From Camillea tinctor (lineage: Eukaryota > Ascomycota > Sordariomycetes > Xylariales > Xylariaceae), in assembly GCA_022578605.1 (NCBI GenBank), contig MU394130.1, positions 117,320 to 181,319 on the forward strand: a stretch of 64,000 nt of DNA, given 5' to 3'. The translations under genes were made by a program, and so were the position numbers. The notes under the pieces are model-generated. The model was not told where the DNA came from and made no database searches. It worked only from the letters and a program-made list of their open reading frames with translations. The number at the start of each line of letters is the position of its first letter. The stretch's first letter is position 1. Below, piece after piece: positions 24,024 to 35,154 of this stretch.

Positions 24024-24168
24024 CACTAAAATAGGCCCAATATAATATGAGAAAACAAAGGAGATCAGATGGCGTGCCTCCCTATGCTCTCATAAATAGG
24101 AAAAAGAAGCTCTCTCTATATGAAGCTTCGCCCTGTATTTTCTGGGAGCGCGTGCTTAGACCACTATA
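24024..24168 (-). mobile_element. MITE copy B, diverged
   Basis: Read on the minus strand it follows the same order as the copies at 56693 and 63887: TATAGTGGTC, a GCGC-rich block, CCCAGAAA, GGGCGAAGCTTCATA, GAGCTTCTTTTTCC, GGCACGCCATCT and a terminal TTTTAGTG. It differs at many positions and is internally shorter, so it looks like an older copy. No coding capacity. Confidence 0.6.
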
Positions 24169-25031
24169 ACATAGATCTTTCTATTATATGGGTGGCAGGT
24201 CGATATACCTATTCCTAGTTTATCATTTTACACTATGTACAGCGTCGGTTAGGTAGTATATAAGATATAGGATGCTAGCCACCCATCAGCTCCTATGTGG
24301 TCCATGTCGATCAACTAGTAGAAAATTTGGTTATGTAAGCATTTCACGTATTCATGAGAGTAGCTACAGTAGCATTGACTTGTCTCTACTACTGAATAGA
24401 AGCCAAATTTCTTATTAATTAGACGTGACGGCTACACTGAGGGCTTAGCCATGTCTCCCGCAGACATATTAAATCCGAAGTCGTAACATTCGCGTTGTAA
24501 TATATATACATTGTAACTAGGTACTCAAATTGCTTCTCTCGATAGATGGAGGGATCCCATCTTTCTGATGACACTACACTAGTCTTTTGTAAGGGGTTGC
24601 TGTATGATAGTAGTTGAGATAACGTATAATTAGTGTGCCATGATACTGCGACAGGGATGGCAAGGATCTATGAATCCCACTTCATCCCACTTGTATGAAA
24701 GTAAGTGGAAGCGAGGGGAAGCACAACACACCCTTAGCTCGGTATTTAACAAAACTACCGAACCGCACTGACGGATAGATATAAGTCTCCGGCGTTCACT
24801 TGCGCTCGGTCTGGATTTCAAAATCATTAGCAAACAAGAAGTTGTTCTCAAATCAGAGACATACCAAGGTACCATTGCATAGACACCCCCCTTGTTTGGT
24901 ATGCAGATGTACGACCTAGAATCCTAGTTCCTTGAGAGGAGGAGACTTTAAGGTTCACCATGGCTGTAAGTATTGTTCCGGTCGTTACTCTATCAGTTAG
25001 GTTTGCAGAAGACAAATAATTGCAAATCAAG
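24169..25031. other. Upstream region of P450-1
   Basis: Non-coding, AT-rich. No CGGCCG motif is present, unlike the promoters of the cluster genes further right. Confidence 0.5.
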
Positions 25032-25038
25032 TATAAAA
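25032..25038 (+). promoter_or_regulatory. TATA box candidate for P450-1
   Basis: TATAAAA lies about 62 bp upstream of the ATG at 25100. Positional inference only. Confidence 0.4.
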
Positions 25039-25099
25039 ATGACACATATATCTCACTAAACGCAACGACAAACCTACGAACAAGTTTATTTCTATACAA

Positions 25100-26969
25100 A
25101 TGAATATATGCTTCACAATGATGGACCTCGTCGAGTCACACGTATTGCCCTTCAACATTTCAGGTTATGCTTTATTAGGTATTACAATAACTGCATTTCT
25201 TCTGCTTTTAGTATACCGATTGGCGCTACCTAAACCTATTCCTGGGATTCCATACAATGCCTCTGCAGCTAAAAGTATACTGGGCAGCATGCTCGAAATC
25301 GAGACGTTTCGCAAAACGAACAACAACCGGCTCATTCCATGGTTTGTACAACAAGCAGAAAGAAACTGCTGGCCAATATCACAATTCTGGTTCCCCTTCT
25401 CTAAACCGTCGTTGATCTTGGCCGACTTCAGAGAAACCCAAGACATCTTGCTACGTAGGACTAGGGAATTCGGCCGCGACCACAGGACTCAAAATATTTT
25501 TGCCTATACAACCCCGGAATTCCATGTTGCGCTACTCTCAGATGATCCGAAGTATAAGATCAACAAAAGCCTCGTAAAAGACTTAATGTCACCAACATTT
25601 TTGCAAAACGTAAGATAATTCTTTTACATTTATCTATTGATTAATAAATATTAATAGTCATCAAGGTTTCTTCGCCGCAGGTTTATCGGAAATGTACCTT
25701 TTTGATCGACTTATGGAAATTCAAACTGGATGCAGCAAAGGGCGGGGTCTTTGATGCGCGTGACGATATTTTTAGTGCGTTGTCTGACACGATAACCGGT
25801 GCAGCTTTTGCATTGAACGACGACATGAGCACTGTGCGGCAGCGCTTACAATATCTCCATTCATTTAACGGAAACATTCCACTGGAGACCGATCAACATG
25901 GTGCTATTAGGTTTCCGGAGATTTCACCGCTTCCCTATTACGAAGCGTTCCGTAGACTTTCTGATCACCAAGGAGACCAGGCGAAAGCTGTATTTCCCAG
26001 AATATCACATCATCTTGAGATGCTCACGCAGCCTAAGTTACGTTGGGCATATAAGGTGGTTCACGACTTTGAGGCAAGAGAAACCCAGAAGTCCATAATC
26101 CGCGTCGAGGGCAATGACCAAGCTTTAACATCGGCATTAGACTATTTAGTCATGCGAGAACTACAAAATGCTACTAATGAGGGGAGGAAGCCAGACTTCT
26201 ACCAGAGAAGATTCTTCGATGAGGTAAGGGAAAATGTTCTATGGACAGTCTATGGCTCTGACAGATGAACTAGATGTCGGGTTACTATATGGCTGGACAC
26301 GAAACCAGTGCAACAACGGTTAGCTGGGCGATTAAATTTATCTCCCAGAATTCTGAAGTGCAAGAAAAATTACGTCTAGAATTGCGCACCAGCTTTGCTG
26401 CTGCTGTCCAGGAGAATCGCCAGCCAACCTTGGTAGAGATCATGAAAACAGATGTACCTTATCTGTCGGCAGTTATCGATGAAACATTGAGAATGAGGCC
26501 ACCATTCGCCATTCTCAGTCGTGAAGCCTTGGTTGACACTGTTTTGTTAGGACATAAGATCCCTAAGGGAACAACTGTGTTCATGCCATCAATAGGACCA
26601 AGCCTCCATTCCCCGGCGATGCCCATTTCGGAGGAAAGGCGCTCTGAATCGAGCCGCAAAAAGCAATGGGACCAAGATTGGACACCTGAAGATATTCATT
26701 TATTCAAGCCGGAAAGATGGTTGAAGGTTGATGAGGAGAAAGGTATGGTCATGCATGATGGACAAGCTGGCCCAATGCAGTCTTTTGGTCTTGGACCTAG
26801 ACAATGTTTCGGGAAAAGGTTGGCATACATACAAATACGCACATTCATCACTCTACTTGTTTGGAACATTAAGTTTCAAAACATAGACGGACTCCTAGGC
26901 TCGAATGATGTGGTTGAACTTGCTACATCACAGCCTAAGCACTTCTATGTAAAATTAGAATTCGTTTGA
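25100..26969 (+). CDS. Cytochrome P450 monooxygenase (P450-1)
   Basis: Three exons are proposed: 25100-25609, 25681-26223 and 26274-26969, giving 582 aa. An N-terminal membrane anchor (YALLGITITAFLLLLVYRLA) is followed by a proline hinge (LPKPIPGIP), typical of endoplasmic-reticulum P450s. The I-helix oxygen-binding motif is AGHETSATT, the K-helix is ETLR, the PERF-type motif reads PERW, and the heme loop FGLGPRQCFGKRLA contains the cysteine ligand. All parts needed for activity are present. At 582 aa it is longer than the common 500-530 aa; a segment around SEERRSESSRKKQWDQDW before PERW partly explains this. In a start-codon choice, ATGs at 25100, 25118 and 25121 are all possible. It is the left-most candidate cluster gene, but its promoter lacks the CGGCCG motif, so membership is uncertain. 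Confidence 0.92.
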
Positions 26970-28113
26970 AGGTGGCATTAGTATAGTCCCTTGCAATGTT
27001 ACGGGCTGGGGATGGGGACTTCTGAGGTGATATGAGAATGGGACGGAGACTGCCGTCGGGCAAACACGAAAGAGTGGTTGTGGAGGCTCAGAGGAGTCAG
27101 GACCTTGCACACTCACTATTATGGGTCTAAGGAATGATAGGACGAATACAGGGCGTCTGGCAGGAATGAAGATTGAACAACAAGTTAGGCAGGAATAAGG
27201 GGTAAATCGGCGATAACAATAAAAAAACATCACTGTTAAATTGAAAAATAAAAACTAGCATAAAAGAAAGCGTAGCTTTTTCCAATCTAAAACTAAAATT
27301 TAAAAAGTTAAGGCTCGATCTAATGAAATAAATTGCTATTTTCCCGACATCATATTAACCTCGTAACACTCACTAAGGCTTAAAAGCACTAACCTAATGG
27401 AATAGAAAGCGGGTTATTCCTAGTATGCTGTATTCAATCCAGTGTGTGTGGTATGGATGATGAAAAATGGACAAAGAAATACAGGGGCCAAGATGTATGT
27501 GGAAACCTGAATAGATACATTAGGATCCAGATCAGTCATCATGACGGACCAACAGTAGTCGCTCCAACTCCCCCCACTTGGGTATTCCTCATACTTTCGT
27601 AGGTAGTTGATGTGATTACCTACTAGAACTTACTCAAACCTCAGGTTTACGAAATCATAGGTGATGATAAGATGTTTTCGTGCTTACCGGAATATATATA
27701 TATTTAATCTATAATAGATTTCAGATACTTCATAAGATGGTGATCAGGGACAAATGGGGACGGTTCGTGACTGAAGGGGATGGGCATGTATTATCTAGAA
27801 TCATGAACTAGCATAGTTTATGTATAGGAGCCTCCAGCCACAATATCCAACCACACCCTATCGAAGGCATGTCTGCTGACCCGCGTATGCTATTTGCTAT
27901 TTCTATTTGACAAATAGCATGTCCTTACTGAGTATTAGATAATCCTTCTACTGACTCCGCGGCTTGCTGCCTATGAATTTTGATCAACTGGATATGAGCT
28001 ATGTATTTAAACCGATAGATAATTACGTATTGGCTACATCAAGGTGTCGACCCGATGTCGGATGTCCGAATAATGCCGAGTAGCCACTATATAATAGCTC
28101 CGATAGCGCCGAA
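26970..28113. other. Intergenic, no gene seen
   Basis: AT-rich spacer of about 1.1 kb upstream of the methyltransferase promoter motif. No coding region supported. Confidence 0.5.
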
Positions 28114-28119
28114 CGGCCG
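28114..28119. promoter_or_regulatory. CGGCCG motif, methyltransferase promoter
   Basis: Palindromic CGG/CCG (context AACGGCCGCG) about 275 bp upstream of the ATG at 28391. It is the left-most non-coding copy in the window. Zn2Cys6 dimers bind inverted or everted CGG triplets, so this is a candidate operator. Confidence 0.4.
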
Positions 28120-28390
28120 CGCGTTAACGTTCCACGGGTATCATTCCGAGACACGGATCCGGTGTCGATCTATGGGGCTCCGCCCTTGTCCTCAAGGCAG
28201 AATTCACTATATAAGAATAGCTCATAGCTGTGTAGCTTTTAGAATTATCTTATTATATCAGACAATAAAGCGACTTGGAATCAGGTGATCGTGCCTCATC
28301 TGTAAGAATCAATATAATCTAGTGAAATCCTAGGATTTCTTACGATTTCAGTTTTTGCGCCGGGCACTGGATTTGCTTTCGTAATAAACA

Positions 28391-29189
28391 ATGGCTGGAC
28401 TTAATAAATCAGTAAGCACAATCCTTTATTCCGAATTAGCAAGATATATGCTTCATTTACCGGCCTACTTACAAACCCATACAGAAGGCTTGGAATCCTA
28501 GCGAACGCGCTGCTGCTTTACATGAGTACCTTCTATCACTCCCTCGACAAGGCTTTGAGAGTAAGCCATGGGAAGTGATTAGCGAAATTGAGAAGTTTGC
28601 CGACAATGAAGGACTTCCAATGCTATTTAGGAAAGCTAAGAGAGATGTAGTCAGGGAGGCTCTCACTAACATGGAACATAAACCTAAGATCATTGTGGAG
28701 TTCGGCACCTTCGTTGGAACATCGGCTGTTGCTTGGGCAGCTGTTTTACAAGATCTGAATGGACATGATGCTAGGGACATTCACGTCTACACCTTTGAGC
28801 TCGACCCTATAATTGCGCAGATAGCCCGCGACGTCGTAAACTTGGCTGGTGTCGATCACATTGTTTCTGTATGCCAAGGATCCGGATCTGAATCGCTGCG
28901 CAAGTTGTGTGATGAGGGAACCGTGAAAGAACATGGTGTGGATATGGTATTTATCGACCACTGGGAGAAATTTTATCTCCCAGACTTAAAGCTCTGTGAA
29001 GAGTTAAGGTTATTTCGTCATGGATCACTAGTTATAGCAGATAATATTGACTTTCCCGGAGCGCCAGAATATCACGCGTACGTTCAAGGGGGTGGCAGTG
29101 GGATAGACGGGGCTGTCCAATACAAAAGCAAATCTGTGGAGGTTGCAGGGCAACTTCGTGGCCCGGTAAGTTCTGACTCATCCAAATGA
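28391..29189 (+). CDS. Catechol-O-methyltransferase-like SAM-dependent methyltransferase
   Basis: Two exons, 28391-28411 and 28485-29189, joined by a 73-nt intron (GTAAGC...ACAG), give 241 aa (MAGLNKS|KAWNPSERAAA). The SAM-binding motif is IIVEFGTFVGTSAVAW, followed by the acidic residue of FELDPIIAQIARD. The divalent-metal site typical of COMT-type enzymes is present: FIDHWEKFYLPDLKL and ADNIDFPGAPEY. Such enzymes methylate one hydroxyl of a catechol or similar diol in the cytosol. In this cluster an O-methylation of an oxidised PKS-NRPS product is plausible (inference). The promoter carries CGGCCG. The C-terminus is not certain: a GTAAGT lies at 29166, so a further small exon is possible. 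Confidence 0.85.
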
Positions 29190-30479
29190 TAACATTGTTA
29201 AAAGACCAAAATGCTCATCAAAAGCCTCTGTCGATCTCCAAACTAATCAAGAGCATAGAAAATCATTGAGATAAGCACGGTCTTAAGCATTGGGGAGTGA
29301 GACAATAGCGAGGGAAAAGGATGAAGTGTATTGGTCTAGGAGCATTGCAGGCCAAGTGATAGCTGAAATGAACGGAATGAATAGGAAATGGACGATGTGT
29401 TGAAGACAGACGAGGGCCGCAACTAATTAAGGGGACTAAGGGGTAGAGAGCAGCCTTATAAGGTCTAGATAGTAGAACAGGCTTGTTCTCTTGTCTGTAA
29501 CACGATCTAATACGGAAGCTTATTGAGATAACCTATGTTGTTATATGTAGTAACTACGAAGTACTAACACACTTAATCAGCGATTAAGAGAGTAGTGGAA
29601 GGTTGCTACAACCTAATTATAACATATGAATACATGTGCATCGGTAAATATAGTATAGCTGTTAAGGGGTAATATGCCTGTATTTAAAAATTAGAATAAT
29701 TGTTTTTAAATGGCTTAGGAAGTTTAACTTCCCCTTTGCCGACTAGCCTTTATGTAAACATTTTAAGTAAGGCAATAAAGGTTATTAAATATATTGTATA
29801 AAGATAGTTGGCGCATACCGTCTATATTTCTAAATGCGTTGGACTTATTATTTATTTCTTAAGTCTTAACTCCTTATATGCTATTACATGCTTTTATATC
29901 TGCATGTCGGCATCTTTAGTCCACGGATACATATATGTATATGGACCCGTGGGTCAGGGTATCCACATCGTGACACTACCTAGGTCAGGTCAAACCCAAT
30001 CTGCATACAAAGTAGAATAGGGGATGCAGAGTGAGGCAGACTGCCACCAACTCCCAACCCTCAAATGGAAATAACCTTGGAATAATTATTGGTATAAACC
30101 TAGATAATTAAGTCAGTTTTCCTTCACCAGTCTTCTTCGTCCTTCTTCGTCCCTTTCCGTCCCTCCTCGTGCCTCCCTTTGCTTCCACCAGTCCCCTTAT
30201 CACAATCGCAATTATCACTGCATTTTTCTTTTCACCATTCAGGTACCTACCTACTTGACCTTAGGCGCCTAAGTAGAAATACTAGCTCTAACATTCCTGT
30301 TTTTAACTACTACCTAGGGTACACTCGCAACCCAAACCAGGATCAACTTTTGCAGGTGTTGCCAGCTGCTGACCGCCCGCGATGTGACATAAAATCAATT
30401 AGGTAACTAATCCATTTAAATCTATAAATTTTTAATTTTAACTTATCACTCTTATCACATGATCTAACATACAAGTTTC
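29190..30479. other. Intergenic, no gene seen
   Basis: AT-rich, with a CT-rich pyrimidine tract at about 30120-30180 that may belong to the promoter or leader of the HNH gene. No coding region supported. Confidence 0.5.
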
Positions 30480-30516
30480 ATGGTCTTCGATCTTGACCAG
30501 AGTCGCTGCTACATCT

Positions 30517-31635
30517 ATGATGAGGACAAGCTTCGAACTAATGAAGGGGTTAGCACAGGCGTCCAGAAAGCCCAAGCTGCTCACCAATGACCCGTTTTTC
30601 CGGCCACAAGAGTGGCACATTGCGCTCGTCCGTGATAGCCTCATGCGCGCCGTCTACCCTGAGACAAGTCATCACCATGTTCAGCATTTCCTCAGGCAAA
30701 AGGCTGAACGTAAGATCGGCAAGCAAATATCATTCCGTAAGCATGTGAGTCAGCAATATGGGCTGCTGGGTGACGACCGCCAGGTCAACACGAACTGCCT
30801 CTGGAACATGGCCTCGGCCGATTGGGAGCCCACGTTACCTCGCTACAATAATCACAAGGAGCCTTCAGGCGATATTGGCGTAACTGGTGCAGCTCAGGTC
30901 GAGCTGAAGGCCGGTCTGCTACAAGCTGCTCACATCGTGCCCCAGTGCTTCGGCAAGAAGATGTTTCGCCGCATCTTTGGCGACCACCACAAAGATGAGG
31001 CCTTCTGGGCGCCGGGAAACGGCCTGCTGCTGCCCCGCGGTATCGCTTCTGCCATGGACGAGTGGTCCATCTCCGTCGTGCCCGACCTGCCCGATGACGA
31101 CCCGCAACCCGGCTGCGTGCAGCAGTGGATGAGCTCGTATCCGGTCCAGGACTTCAAGTTCCGTGTCATTGATCCGACTGACGAGAACCTGAGCCGCCGC
31201 ATCACCTTTGTCAAGGGGGACTACCGCACTGGCTGTGACTTGCACGGGACTAAACTTGCCTTTCCCAAGCCTTTCCGGCCCAAACTCATATACTTGTATT
31301 TTAATCACTGCTGTACTATTGTGAAAAAGAACAGGGGCCTATTTCAGGATGCTGCCACTGACTGGTCAGTCATCAATTTCAGAAACGCGGAGCAGGAGAG
31401 GATGAAATTGGAGGGAGGGGTTGGAGAAGGACAGCATCGGCCCTTTACGCGTGAGTATTGCTTACAAGCGTTTTGGAGAGGTATGCTGAAGGATCTTGCA
31501 CGCATAGAGAAAGACCCTAGGGGGGTGATGTTAGACTGGACAATGGGCTTAAGATATCTTGAGAAGGTACCTCAACCTTCTGAAACGGTTGACAATACAA
31601 AGGACATGGAGAAGATAACGCTACCCGGTAGTTAA
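30517..31635 (+). CDS. HNH-endonuclease-domain protein
   Basis: The open frame from the first in-frame ATG (30517) encodes 372 aa. The central part has the fungal HNH_2-type pattern: LLQAAHIVPQCFG, then an insertion with HKDEAFWAPGNGLLLPRGIASAMDEW, in which the His of AAHIVP and the Asn of NGLLL are the conserved positions. The second half (VIDPTDENLSRRITF, PKPFRPKLIYLYFNHCC) resembles the C-terminal region of that family. The N-terminus is doubtful: an ATG at 30480 in another frame reads MVFDLDQSRCYIYDEDKLRT before running to a stop, so an unseen splice or frameshift may join it. These proteins are widespread and mostly uncharacterised in fungi. It sits inside the metabolite cluster but has no CGGCCG in its upstream region, so it is probably a bystander. 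Confidence 0.7.
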   Translation: MMRTSFELMKGLAQASRKPKLLTNDPFFRPQEWHIALVRDSLMRAVYPETSHHHVQHFLRQKAERKIGKQISFRKHVSQQYGLLGDDRQVNTNCLWNMASADWEPTLPRYNNHKEPSGDIGVTGAAQVELKAGLLQAAHIVPQCFGKKMFRRIFGDHHKDEAFWAPGNGLLLPRGIASAMDEWSISVVPDLPDDDPQPGCVQQWMSSYPVQDFKFRVIDPTDENLSRRITFVKGDYRTGCDLHGTKLAFPKPFRPKLIYLYFNHCCTIVKKNRGLFQDAATDWSVINFRNAEQERMKLEGGVGEGQHRPFTREYCLQAFWRGMLKDLARIEKDPRGVMLDWTMGLRYLEKVPQPSETVDNTKDMEKITLPGS

Positions 31636-32888
31636 AATAATATGCAATGCACTCAATATAATAACAATGAAATAGCAAGGCATTAGTTGTATAGTCTAAT
31701 GAAGTTGCATGCCTCTAGGTAGAGGTTAACAATAAAAATGGGGTGTTTGCCTCCCCGCTTCTCCTCCCGGTGCGCTTTGGGGTTGCTAACATACCTGTGA
31801 CTCTAACCAAAATCAGAGCCAAATTCCAGTATTTATTGGTTGAGAACAGTCGCCTATTTCCACTGCCAGCAGCAGCTATAGCTAAGCAGGCTGGCGTCAG
31901 AAAAAGTTGACTATACTGCACCAGCCATCTACTCATTTTGATTTTAATACTTTTAAGTCACTAAAAGGTTTAAAACAATTAATGTGATTTATTAAATTTA
32001 ATTCTTCAAAAACATGTCATGGCAGCGACCACCCTACTAGTGTAAGGTGTTAGCCCCCAGTCCGGACCCCTCTTACTGTATATAAGGCCTATCGCCCTCT
32101 CATAGTCTTTGGTGGGAATAGGTAAGGTTGGAACCTATAGGTATAGGTTACCTAATTACACGACGGCCCTGGCAATTACACAAGCCACCCGGCAGTTATG
32201 CACAGTCATGTGATGCGCTCCGCTCCTTGTCTATTCAGCCCCTTGCGGGTGGCTGCCCAACTACTGGCTGCCGGCCGTTGGCTGCCGCAAAGCCCCCTTT
32301 TAGCCTACTCCGGAAGTTAACCTACCTAAATCCTTTAACCACACCCTCTACCGTAGCTGGGGGCCAGCCAGAATCGAAGCCGCCCGCCACCTTCGCAAAG
32401 GTAGAGATACGCAAGGAAATATATGGGCAAAAAGGAATAGCAGAGTGGTGTGTTACACTAGTCTATTCCTGCATGGTTCGCTTATTGCGTTCTCGGTGCA
32501 TATTATTCTGCAACACAGAGGCAGAGAAGGCTTTTTCGTGAAAAGAAGGTACCTAATCCCTATCTTACAATACCATGTGGCGTGACTTGATACTACGTGT
32601 AAGCTTAATTGTTCCAAGTCGCATCCTTCCATGCGGCGGCCATCCTTCTTATATCATAGAAGACGATTTGATAAGGGTGCTTCAAACGGACAAGATTTAG
32701 CTTAGACCCCGTAGCTGGATTTTAGTTCCCTTGGACAGTTTCTGTTTACTAATTGTGACGCCCTTGTTAGTCTCAAAGTCCAGTTCCGATGTCCGAAATG
32801 CTTGGCCCTTAGGAAGCAGCAATATACATACCGATAGATCGGTTCACCCACCATTAAATTCGTAACCCATAGTTTCATAACTGTAGTT
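31636..32888. other. Upstream region of the cluster regulator
   Basis: A locally GC-rich patch at about 32160-32400 contrasts with AT-rich surroundings. It includes an open frame at 32128-32541 that has no recognisable domain. CGGCCG occurs at 32272. Confidence 0.45.
32272..32277. promoter_or_regulatory. CGGCCG motif, upstream of the Zn2Cys6 regulator
   Basis: Context GCCGGCCGTT, about 610 bp upstream of the ATG at 32889, further away than the other copies. Possible autoregulatory site. Confidence 0.3.
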
Positions 32889-35154
32889 ATGGATGAGACT
32901 GCATCTCGAAGACGTCGGCGGCCGATCCTCGCATGCGAACCGTGTAGACGAAAAAAGATTAAGTAAGGTTTTCCCCATCCCTAATATTTCTCTTTATAGC
33001 ACCTATTAACGCGTGAATATGATTCACATAGATGCGATCATGATGTTCCATGCGGGCCATGCACACGTTCGAGAACGTCGTACTGCAGCTACCTTAATGG
33101 TAGTGATGATCTGGTACCTAAGAAGCAAAAGCTAGCAGAAGCACAATTAGAAGTCTCGTCCAATTCGAATCCTGAAGACCAATGCCTTTCCGTTCCCCGA
33201 TCCGGGTCCTCGTGGCTGGGTCACAACTCAAGTCTTCCTCTATCTATTTCTCAACCACCGACAAATATCCTCGTACCTGACAAGAGCGGTGTCCACTTCA
33301 TCGAACGACAAGAGTCCTCCACTGCCCGTGGGACGTTTGTTCGTGGTCGGTTCTACGGGCCAAGCCATTGGATTAGCTTCTACCAACACGTCAGAGTCAC
33401 CCGATCTCTTCGGTTCGCCTGCTTGCTGTCCAATTGCTAATCCTGACCAGTTGCCGAATGCTGATTTAGACCATGCCTTATATCAAGACTATGAGGCACT
33501 CGTGAGCTCTCCTAGTCCTCGTAAGATGAGTCGGACAGCTCCACGGAAACTCGCTGAATCGATACCACCCCGTGAGGTGAGCAACCAACTAGTGCTAGCG
33601 TACTTCCGCACATTTGAGTCAGTACTACGGGTGCTTCATGTCCCAACCTTCATTCGGGAGTGCCAGCAGTATTGGGAAACACCCCAAGAGGCTCGAAGCG
33701 AATTTCTTTTGCAACTCGGGCTAGTTATGGCTATCGGTTCTACGTTTTCTTCGCAATTCGCAGTTGGAGACCGATCTATAGCTCTATGGATCGAGGCAGC
33801 AGAAGACTGGCTGAGTGAAATACTGACAGAGACAAGTATGAACCATAGTGACACTACAAGTAGTGGGGGTATGGAAATGGTGCAGATATTCTGTCTGCTT
33901 CTGGAGGCACGGCAAACGTGTAGCACTGGGAAGAGACAAGCTTGGATTTTCTCAGCCGATTCCCTAGTTCGAGCTGCAGAGCACGTGGGTATGCATATTG
34001 ACCCTAAAAAACTGCCTGGGTTGTCATTCTTCGAGCAAGAAATGAGGCGTCGACTGTGGTCAACAGTACAAGAACTAGCCTTACAGGCAGCTGTAGATGA
34101 TGGCCGTCCGTTGCCGCTCCTCAGAACCGACGACAATGGTCCTGCACCGTGGAATTTGGAGGATGAGCAGTTTAACCCTCAGACAGCAATGGTGCCCCTA
34201 CCAGATGACAGTTTCACACATACCTCTATCCTAATCGCCCTACACAAATCATTCCCCATCCGGCTCGCCATCGCCGACGCCATCAATGATGTCTCCAACG
34301 ACATGTGCCCGTACTCAACAGCACTGCAGATAAGTTCTCAGATACTGGCTGAGAGTCGTGAGATATTCTCACGAATCCAGAACCGAGCCAGCGGCTTCGC
34401 CGCACGACTATGCGAGCTGCTTCTTCACCGTTTCCTACTCACGTTGCATGCCCCCTTTGCCTTGCATGCACGCACCGACCCCACACGATACTATTCGCGC
34501 AAGGTTGCTACGGAGGTTGCAATGTCCATCCTACGGCGTTGCTCGAATGTGGATACTGACGACTACTCCCGTCTATTACGCCAAGGGTCTGGGCTGTTTA
34601 CCCACGTGCCTGCCCTAGCTGCTAGTATTCTATGTTATGATTTGGCGGATGAGGAGCCGTTTTCTTCGACCCTTGCCCAGGCTGCGTTCCCCGTTACGCG
34701 CACAAGCCTACAAAAGCTTGTCGACGCCTATTTACACGTATTGTCACTGCGCATCGGGGGTGGGTCCGATGAAATCCGTCCATATGTCCTGCTTTCCGCT
34801 CAGCTAGATCGGATAGATACATCACGAACAGGACAGGCAGTTGACAACCGGCATGCTATTACTCGAGTTATGCAGCTTTGCCAGCAAACGCGTCAAGGAC
34901 TGGCAATCAGACAGCACACAGAAGGGCAGCAGCCTGAAGCTGCTTATTCGAGCCCGGACGAAAGCGTAGGATCGGCGGAGAGCTATGCTTTTGTAAGACA
35001 ACGTATGAGCATGAGCACGGAATCCCCCGGTTTTGAAATCAGCGCCGAAAACCTTGACGACGATGTGTTACAACCCAACCAACTTGGGTGGAGAAACACC
35101 GGGAACGGAATAACTAGAAATTCGACATGTGATTATTCCTTACTGGGAATGTGA
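32889..35154 (+). CDS. Zn2Cys6 transcription factor, candidate cluster regulator
   Basis: Three exons are proposed: 32889-32962, 33032-33389 and 33451-35154, giving 711 aa. The zinc cluster is split by intron 1 and restored on joining: ACEPCRRKKIKC, then DHDVPCGPC and a final Cys (Cys 16, 19, 26, 32, 35, 43), preceded by an Arg-rich stretch (RRRRRP). Exon 2 ends with RGRFYGPSHWISFYQH, the (F/Y)xGxSHW element that precedes the regulatory domain in many fungal factors, and intron 2 (GTCAGA...GACCAG, 61 nt) joins it in frame to LPNADLDHALYQDYEAL. The fungal_trans region follows, including VRAAEHVGMHIDPKK and EMRRRLWSTVQELALQ. It is the only DNA-binding regulator inside the biosynthetic block, so it is the best candidate to bind the CGGCCG sites (inference). 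Confidence 0.9.

Noticed and set aside
32128..32541. 137-codon open frame in a GC-rich patch upstream of the cluster regulator
   Set aside because: No family resemblance. Local base composition alone can explain the open frame.
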